Source: Salpingoeca rosetta (lineage: Eukaryota > Opisthokonta > Choanoflagellata > Craspedida > Salpingoecidae). From it: a stretch of DNA of 25,000 nt. Where the stretch lies: NCBI RefSeq assembly GCF_000188695.1, contig NW_004754910.1, forward strand, positions 883,301 through 908,300. Direction: 5' to 3'. The position numbers were made by a program, and so were the translations under genes. Below, piece after piece: positions 17,586 to 25,000 of this stretch; the first letter of the stretch is position 1; every line of letters starts with the position of its first letter. The notes beneath the pieces were generated by a model. The model was not told the DNA's origin. It saw only the letters and a program-made list of their open reading frames with translations, and searched no databases.

Positions 17586-19895
17586 TCACTCATTCCTGAG
17601 TGCCGGGTTGTATCTTGGGTCATCGAGCTGGCTCGTCATGAGCTCCTTGTTGAGCAGCGATCCCGACCACTGCCGCAGTGCCGTGGGCAGGCGATAGATC
17701 TCAAGCAGCAGCATCGATAAATGTTCTTCAACCTCCAGCTTCTGGTGCTCGCGTGCAAGGAAGATGGCGTGGCACAGCCCTTGCAGTGCATCCACTGTTG
17801 GCATTTCCGTAAACGCAATCTGCGTGTGCACCCCCTTCATGCCCGTGCGGACCAGACGTCCGATCACGAGCACAACGGACACATACAAACCGACAATGCC
17901 AAAGCCCGCCAGGAACTCAAGCACACCCACGAGCTGGCGTTTGCTGAACACGGTCACACGCGGTGGTGTCACCGTGCCGTTCGTCTGTGTGTGTGTGCAT
18001 GTGTGCAAGTGATGTGAGGGTGTGTGCATGTGTGCAAGTGATGTGAGGGTGCGTGTATGATTGTGAGTGAGTGTAAGTGTGAGTGGATGTAAGTGTGAGT
18101 GAATGTAAGTGAGTGCGTTTGTGTGTTTGTGTTCACGAGTCATGAACAGACGTCACGCCGATACAAAAAGCACAGCACTTCCAGCAAAACTAACCACCCC
18201 TGTTCCCCCTGTCCCCCCCCCACCACACACACTCACTCACCAGGGTGACCTCGGCGCCCCAGTATGTCTGGCCCGTGGAAGCGGCTGTGCTGAGGAGCGT
18301 GAGCGTGAGGTTGAGCCGCTGCTGCAGTTCAGAGGGCACCCCATCCTCGGATATGGTGCGGTCGGCAAAGTTGACCACAACATACGACGGAAACGCAGCC
18401 GGGACCACAACGCTGTTGCCGGCACCAGTGGCGTTTGTCAGCACATTCACGAGCGCCTGTGTCGTTTCCATGGTCAGCCGCGTCGTGAGCACGCTGCGCG
18501 TGTCCATCTTGGGCGGGGATGACCCTTGCTTTCGTGCTGTCATCCCCAGATACAGCCGCCCCGGCTTCCCGGCTGCCAACTGCGCCTGCAGCGATGCGCT
18601 CACGACGTCTGCTTCAACCGAAAGCTGCTCACTCTCGCTCGCAAACACCACGTGCTGTATGTCGCCCTCGTCCGGGAAATCAGACACAAACCCGCGCACA
18701 GCTGGCGAGGCCGACAACTGCGCGTCCACGTAATCTGGCAGCGGTGCGTCTGCAATCACGGGGGCGTGGCGGGTGTACAGGTCCGGTGTGCCCAGCGGTG
18801 CAAAGGACAGCTGCAGCTCCGCTGGCGGCGTGGACGTGGTGGAGTTGGCAAAGATGGCGAGCAGGATCAGCGGCAGCCAAATCACAAGCAGCAGGCCGAG
18901 GGAGAACAGGAAGCCAACAAGACACTTCTGCGCAAAGATTTGCCGCTTGCCAAACCCGCCCCGCTTCACCCAGAACTTGAGCCGGCGGCCGAGAAAGAAC
19001 TTGTTGTTGTACAGCTGCAGATACAGGTCATCAATCTGAACCCATCGCCGGAACTCAACCGTCGTCGGCGTGTATGTCCAGTCCAGAATCACGCGCAGCT
19101 CGTGCAAGAAGGGGATGGCGCGGTAGATGACGAAGAACACGTATCCGACCGAGTTGGCGTGGCGGGTGAGCGCGTTGCCGAGAACAACGTGCGGGTACCC
19201 AAACTTGAGCTGCAGCGCAGAGGCGAAGAGGTACACGCACTGCAACAGATAAATGGCAATGACGATTCCGTTGTCGGAGAAGGCGCGGTCCGTCGTCAGC
19301 GGCAGCACAACAAAGATGTACACGTGCACCACAAGGAACCAGAAGATGTGCAGGCACAGTTTTGCCATGTTCTTCTTCGTCAGGTAGAAGATGCGGTCCA
19401 GCACAATCACCACAAACTGCGTGAGAAGCGTGAGCAGGAGCTGGTACGGGATCTGGTTCTCCGTCACCACGGAGCTTGCTGATGCTGAGCGTGCGTCCCT
19501 CGCTTGGAAGGCGTTCCACCCACCAGCCGTCAGCAACAGCGCAATCAGCGAGGTGCTGAAGTGGACAATGTAAAAGTCGTGCGAGGCCCTGCCCTCTGCA
19601 TACAGCAGCTTGTGGAAGAAGTGTTGGATGCGTTGAAATGTTGACCGCGCAGCCCGGGCGTTGATGCGCTTGTTCACCTGCAGTTCCAAATTCGACAGTT
19701 CATCGTTCAACCGCTGTCGCCGCAGCTGCTTCCGCTCACCCCGCGTGCGTGCATGAGGGCCGTTGGCGTCGTCAACATCATTGTTGTCGTTGTTGTTGTC
19801 ATCATCATCATCACGGTCTTCGTCACCATCGTCGTTCCCCCGACCGTCGTGGCTGCTGTCATCGCTGTAGTCGTCGTCATCATCGTCGTAATCAC

Positions 19896-19928
<33 letters not shown>

Positions 19929-20700
19929 GGTCTGGACGGTTCGTGATGCCGCCGTCTGCTTCGCTGTCATGATGGGGTGCGGTGGTGTCACTGTGGCCGT
20001 GTCGGCGGCGGTGGCGGCGTTGCGGACGGGGGTCGCTGCGAGGACGTTCGTGTCCATGTTGTTGATGCGGCGCGGCGTCGTCATCACCACGCTTATCATG
20101 CCCATCGTCGCCGTCGTCATCATCATCACTCTCGGTGTCCGTGGTGGTGGCGGTGTTGTCATTGGCGTGCACACCCTCGCCAATCACAACAACGAAGCTG
20201 TCGTCATTCGGGCGAGTGGAGGCCTTTGCCTTTGTCGTTGATGTTGAGCTACCGCCTGCGTGTGCACCTCTGTCGCGCTGTGTACGACCACCATGGCTAC
20301 TGGTGTTGCGGTCCGTGTGTCCACCAGCACCCACATTGCTGTCATCATGCTCGCTGTTGACACTGTCATCACTGCTGCTGCTGCTGCTGCTGCTGTTGTC
20401 GCTGTCAATGCTTACCAACGCCTGCTGCAAGTTCTCTGGCCCTCCACCCGCCTGTTGTCGTTGTCGCTGTCGCCGTGCGGGGCGGTGGTTGTTGCGCAGC
20501 CGTGCGTATGACAGCGTGGCCTGCACCACCTGATCCCGCGCCTTGTCCACCTCCGCTTTGCTTCCGTCCGTGAACAGCGACGCCCTGCATGGTTTGCGTG
20601 CGTGTGCGTGTGTGTGTGTTGGAGGGAAGGGGGAGAGGGAGGGGTGAGCAGTGGAGATATGGGGCACACAACAACCTACACGCAGCCAATCCCGGACGTG

Positions 20701-20787
<87 letters not shown>

Positions 20788-23700
20788 ACACACAACAGAA
20801 CAAAGCGTGTGTGCATGCTGACCTCCAAAGCCCAAGGGACTCGAGCGAGAGTTTGTGCAGGCAGAGGATTCCAAAGAGGAAAAAGTCTGGGATGAGGTGG
20901 ACGGCAGAGGGGCGTGGCTGCGATGGGTCACGCTGGATGCCAACCAGAAGCGTGGCAGCATCGCACGAGCGGTGGAAGGACTGGCCCTCGCAGAATGACG
21001 AGGGGGCGTTGAAGTCGCCCCAGAACGTGAAGTTGAACATGTACCGCACCATCACTTGCACCTGTTGGAGAGAGGGGAGGGAGGGACGAGAAAATGCCGG
21101 TTGGATCAGCAGGGTTGGGTGGGAGTGCGTGAGTGAATAACGTGAGGTAAAGGGCGTGACTTGCCCTGTTGTTGTTCAGTGCACTTCAGTGCAACTCCGC
21201 GAATCACAGTAGCCAGTTCTCACTGCTAAAACCAATTCACCATTGATGTCACGACGCAATCACGCACCACGGTGAAGACGAGGGTTGTTGTCCAGAAGAG
21301 ACGCGACGGCTGCGGGTGGTCCAGCAGACCCCACATGAAGATGAGCAGGGGGTACACGAGCGAGATCAGGTCGGCGTGGGTGAACGGAATGATGGCCATC
21401 ATCAAGAAGCACGGGATTGCAGTGTGCCGCCGTATGTAGTACAGCAGCTCCTGCAGACCAGATTAGGGAGATGGGAAGAGATCGGAGATGAGAGACGGGG
21501 GCACGAATATGAGCACATGCACAGAGAGGAGTGGATGGGAAGGTTTAACACAATACAACACACACATACACAGACAAGTCAAACACATACAAACAAACAA
21601 ACCAACAAACACACATACAAAGACAAGTCAAACACATACAAACAAACAAACAAACAAACAAATAAATAAATACACACACACACACAAAACAAACAAGCAG
21701 ACAAATAAACAAACAAACAAACAAACAAACAAACAAACACACAAACACACACACAAACAAACAAACAAACAAACAAACAAGCACAATTGTGCGCACCTTG
21801 CCAAACATGCGTGGGGAGACCCTGACGTCTGCGCATGTGCCGGCGAGCAGGATATTTGACGCGGCGGTGCGGCGGCGGCGGCCAAGACGAAGACGACGTC
21901 GAAACGTTTCATTGCTGCGATACAACAGCAGAAACGCCTTGGCAACCAAGCCTGGCTGCTTCTTCTTCTTCTTCTTCTTCTCGCCTTCTTCTTCGTCCTT
22001 CTTCTTGTCCCTGCTTACACACATGCAAGTGGGAATATCAGCGTGAGTGCAGCCGCGTTTGTCACATGCACGACTAGGTCTGACCTCTTCCACCTCTGCA
22101 ATTCACATTGCAAAATCAACATGCAGAGCAAATATACACGTGCACATGCACTCACACAAACACACACAAACGCACACACACTCATACAAACGCACTCTCC
22201 CACACATACAAATGCACTCGCCCTCACACAAACACACAGATGCGCACTTTGCCTCTTCGTCGTCAGATGCGGCCTTCCCTTCGCCATGTTCCACCTGCTC
22301 CGCTTCCTGCTCTGCCTCGCTCACTTCTCCAACCTCGTTCCAATCTTCCTCCGTTGCTTCCGTGAAGTAGTTGTCCCTTTCACTCGTCACCGTCTCCTCT
22401 CCCTCGCTCCTCACGACATCACTCCCCCTCGTGCGTTCTCCACCAGCAATAAGATCACCAGCGTGGCCACCATCATCCTCGTCGCTCGCCACACCACGCG
22501 CTTCACCACGCGGCGTGCCTGCCCACCTTCCCCGACCACGCCTGCCCGTCTCTTCTTGCGGTTGCTGTTGTTCGCTGCCTGTCCTGTGTCGACTCGGCAC
22601 GCTTGTCATGCGGAGTGGTGACGGTGCGTGTGATGCCGCTCGCAGCTGTGGGCGCGTCACGCTCTCCGACTCGCCCCTCACAGCACTGCGCCCAACACGC
22701 GATGTGCTGCGGGATGCGCGGCCAACACCATCGTCACCGCCACGTGCGCGTGGGTGGCGATACTGGCCAAACGGGGTGAGGTGTGTGCTGGACTGCGAGT
22801 CCTGATGGAACTCGAGAATCTCTTGCATTAGCGCATCCCGCACACGCTCGCGGTGAGAGCTTGACGACTGGCTCACCGTTGTCGCCGTGCGGTTGGTGAG
22901 CGTGTTCGTGGTTGTGCTCGACTGTGAATGACCTCGTGACCGCCCGCGCTGTCTGCGACGCTCTTGCTGCTCCTGTTGCTGCTGGAGACGACGGTTGCGG
23001 TTCTCTTCGAAGAACGCATTGAGGGAGCTGCGTGTGGCCGGGGATGGTGGCTGGCGTGGGCCGAGGTGGCGCCCAGCTCGCTGTTGGCCAGCCGCGGATA
23101 CACGCCCTTCATCATCGCCATGCGTATCACCACCCACAGTGACGACTTCCAACTCCGCACCGCTCGCATCGCCCTCATCATCGTCATCGCCATCTTCGTT
23201 TTCCCTTCGCACGACCACCTCCTCCTCGTCACCACCACCACCACCAGCGCCGACCTCGCTGTCCCCATCCTCCTCATCCTCACCGCTCTCGTCCACAACA
23301 GGACCGCCAGCAACAGCTGCAATGACATCATCCTCGTGTGTCCTCTCTTGCTCCTCCTCTTCGCCCTGCTCCAGCGCCTCTGCCAATTCTTCCTTCGCCT
23401 CCGTCGTCTCAGGGTCCAGTGCAAGCTCAAGGTCGCCCAGGTCGGCAAAGAACGCGCTCACCACGTCTGGGCTGCCCACCTGCCCGGCGTTGGACTTGTC
23501 CGCCAAAATGTCTTGCACGTGCAGGAGTGTCTGCTCAATGCGCTGAATGCGTTCCAAACGCTTCTGCTGGCGATGGGAGGCTTCACGAAGCATGCTCACC
23601 TCCAGCCTCGAGCCCCGCAGCTGCCGGCGAATGCGTTTCAAACGCGAATCGCGCACGTGGCGGATGGCTGTCGGCGTGAGCATGATGCGCCGCTGCACAA

Positions 23701-24752
23701 TGGCCACCACCAGGGCGAGAAAGTCAAATAGCAGGCCTTCGTTTGCGGTCCAGATGCCCAGCCGCTCGTCCGTGGGCGTGAGGATGAAGCCCGTGCCGAA
23801 GCGCAACCCAAACGCCTGGACAGCGTCGAGTGCCGAGGGGGAGAAGTCGAGGACAACAGCCGGTAGGGACCACAGCAGGCGCAGGGAGATGACGATGAGC
23901 ACGGCAGAGATCTGCACCTTCCACATGCGCCACATGCGCTCTTTCTCTGTGATGGTGCGGAAGTAGTTGATGAGGAGGTGCGCAAGCACGCCCAAGTACA
24001 CCAGGCACGTCAGGTCGTTGCGTGTTGCCGTGGCCAGCATGAGAAACAGGCTGTACAGGCCAGGCGACGAGCTGATGGTCCACTTCTTGATCAGCGGGAC
24101 AATACTGTGTGGAAGCCTCGGCCTCTTTTCCGCCGCTTGGGTTTGTTGTTGCTCGTCACTGTCGCGAGTGGGCGTGGACGCGTCATGAGGGGCCGGTGCG
24201 GTTTCCACCAGCGCCAACGCTTTCTCGGACGCGGTACCATCGCCACCCGCTGATTCTGTTGTTGCTGCTGCTGCTGGTGTTGTTGTTGGCGGTTTTGTTG
24301 TGGCTGTTGCTGCTGCTGTTGCTGCTGCTGTTGCTGCGGTAGTTGTCGGGTCTTGTGCGTCACTCGCGCGTGTGCGGCGGCTCCTGGTCATGACGCGTCC
24401 CATCAGCCCACCAATGCCTCTGCCCCGCACAGATCCGGCACGTGTGTCCTCATCAGCACCAGCAATTGGAGCTGCAGGCGTGGTTGCTCCTCCGTCATGT
24501 TTGCTTCCGTCATGCATGCCGGGCAGGGACAGGCGGCCTTTTGCAATCTGCTTCTGCAAGTGCTCGTGTGTACGGCGCGACTGCCTGGCAAGCTGCTTCC
24601 GTTGCTCCTTTTCTTTCCGTTCCATCTTCTTCTGCTTCTTCTGCTGCTTCTTCTTCAGCCGCTTTGTTCGCCTCCTCGCCTTCTCCGCCTCCGCGTGTGT
24701 GTCCACGGGCGCTGGCAAGCGGTACTTTGGACTCTCCAGTTGCAAGAAGCGC
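17586..24752 (-). CDS. PIEZO: PIEZO mechanosensitive cation channel, C-terminal ~1960 residues (5' end beyond the right edge)
   Basis: Exons in transcription order: 24752-22248, 22010-21797, 21450-21268, 21061-20823, 20584-18241, 17984-17586 (TGA 17586-17588). All phases join; the first starts in phase 2 after a T-rich acceptor. PIEZO trimers open a cation pore on membrane stretch. The first exon encodes a Lys-rich coiled segment, a very long low-complexity stretch, membrane helices, then a charged helix (RHVRDSRLKRIRRQLRGSR) like the PIEZO beam, then an acidic linker. The third exon holds the family motif around LISLVYPLLIFMWGLLDHPQP. The fifth holds a poly-Asp/Ser loop (about 19760-20420), more helices, DWTYT and the anchor (LYLQLYNNKFFLGRRLKFW), then the extracellular cap. 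The last exon has the pore-lining helix (FLAGFGIVGLYVSVVLVIG) and the cytosolic C-terminal domain with its short acidic-aromatic helix (LEVEEHLSMLLLEIYRLP). Order and length fit PIEZO of about 2500 residues. The disordered loops are long and strongly charged. PIEZO1 or PIEZO2 is not implied. Confidence 0.93.
17990..18132. repeat. GT/GTGAGT imperfect repeat, PIEZO intron between the last two exons
   Basis: The plus strand is GT-rich with two copies of a TGTGCAAGTGATGTGAGGGTG unit. In the transcript it is CA-rich and ends at the CACACACAG acceptor. Confidence 0.88.
20702..20786. repeat. (CA)n in a PIEZO intron
   Basis: About 42 CA units, transcribed as (GU)n, towards the donor at 20822. Confidence 0.95.
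21549..21782. repeat. (CAAA)n / CA array in a PIEZO intron
   Basis: Dominated by CAAA tetramers with two copies of an AGACAAGTCAAACACATACAA unit. Transcribed as (UUUG)n towards the donor at 21796. Confidence 0.92.
22136..22236. repeat. CA/CAAACGCA imperfect repeat in a PIEZO intron
   Basis: CA units mixed with CACAAACGCA and CTCA. G/U-rich in the transcript, at the donor side. Confidence 0.85.
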
Positions 24753-25000
24753 CTGCACAACCACCAAAAAAAAACAAACAAAAAAAAAAAAAAAGGGAGG
24801 GGGGTATTGTGTTTTGTTGTGAGTGAGTGAGTGAGTGAGTGAGTGAGTGAGTGAGTGAGTGAGTGAGTGAGTGAGTGAGTGAGTGAGTGAGTGAGTGAGT
24901 GAGTGAGTGAGTGAGTGAGTGAGTGAGTGAGTGAGTGAGTGAGTGAGTGAGTGAGTGAGTGAGTGAGTGAGTGAGGGTGTGTGTGTGCGGTCAGAGAGAA
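24753..25000 (-). other. partial PIEZO intron
   Basis: Upstream of the PIEZO acceptor. On the minus strand the acceptor follows a T-rich tract (24761-24794 read as complement). Beyond it is a long (GAGT)n array on the plus strand, read as (ACTC)n in the transcript. No coding sequence seen. Confidence 0.7.
24821..24976. repeat. (GAGT)n tetranucleotide array
   Basis: A nearly perfect GAGT array of about 38 units at the right edge, inside a PIEZO intron. Confidence 0.95.

Noticed and set aside
18526..19482. A 318-codon plus-strand open frame opposite PIEZO
   Set aside because: It is antisense to well-supported PIEZO coding sequence. Its composition is that of the complement of helix codons, with no motif and no intron signals.

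Overview
This is an intron-dense nuclear segment of a eukaryote. The evidence is GT-AG introns of about 120-360 bp interrupting every gene, a conserved mitochondrial Lon protease split into 25 exons, a PIEZO channel gene, and very many (CA)n/(GT)n microsatellites that lie almost entirely in introns and UTRs. All completed reading frames end in TGA, so the standard code applies. A receptor kinase with leucine-rich repeats and a TKL-type kinase domain, next to PIEZO, suggests a holozoan protist such as a choanoflagellate. That assignment is weak and rests on gene content and style only.

Layout. (1) 105-2008, minus: 5' part of a membrane-anchored TPR protein, six exons, continuing off the left edge. 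(2) 2009-2167: a 159-bp divergent intergenic region, a likely bidirectional promoter. (3) 2168-2963, plus: a two-exon frame with a clear signal peptide. It is either a small secreted protein or, as I suspect, the missing N-terminus of the next gene. (4) 3321-7163, plus: LRR-transmembrane-TKL kinase, whose own start codon and signal peptide are not visible. (5) 7164-8045: UTR/intergenic. (6) 8046-16960, plus: mitochondrial Lon protease (LONP1 orthologue), complete at 1082 codons plus stop; every exon joins in phase. (7) 16961-17585: short convergent intergenic region with candidate poly(A) signals on both strands. (8) 17586-24752, minus: the C-terminal ~1960 residues of a PIEZO mechanosensitive channel in six exons, with the N-terminal part beyond the right edge.

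The most striking signal is not a gene. In nearly every intron, on both strands, the 5' end is G/T-rich (usually (GT)n, sometimes (TGG)n or (GTT)n) and the 3' end is C/A-rich (usually (CA)n, sometimes (CCA)n or (AACC)n), read in the sense of transcription. The two arms are complementary, so many introns could fold into a hairpin that brings the splice sites together. Many acceptors are CACACAG with no pyrimidine tract. The rule also predicts that the secreted frame at 2168 is spliced to the start-less LRR kinase.

The genes do not form a pathway. Lon is mitochondrial protein quality control; the LRR kinase and PIEZO are plasma-membrane sensors; the TPR protein is probably anchored in the secretory pathway. 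No mobile element, CRISPR array, tRNA or rRNA was seen.
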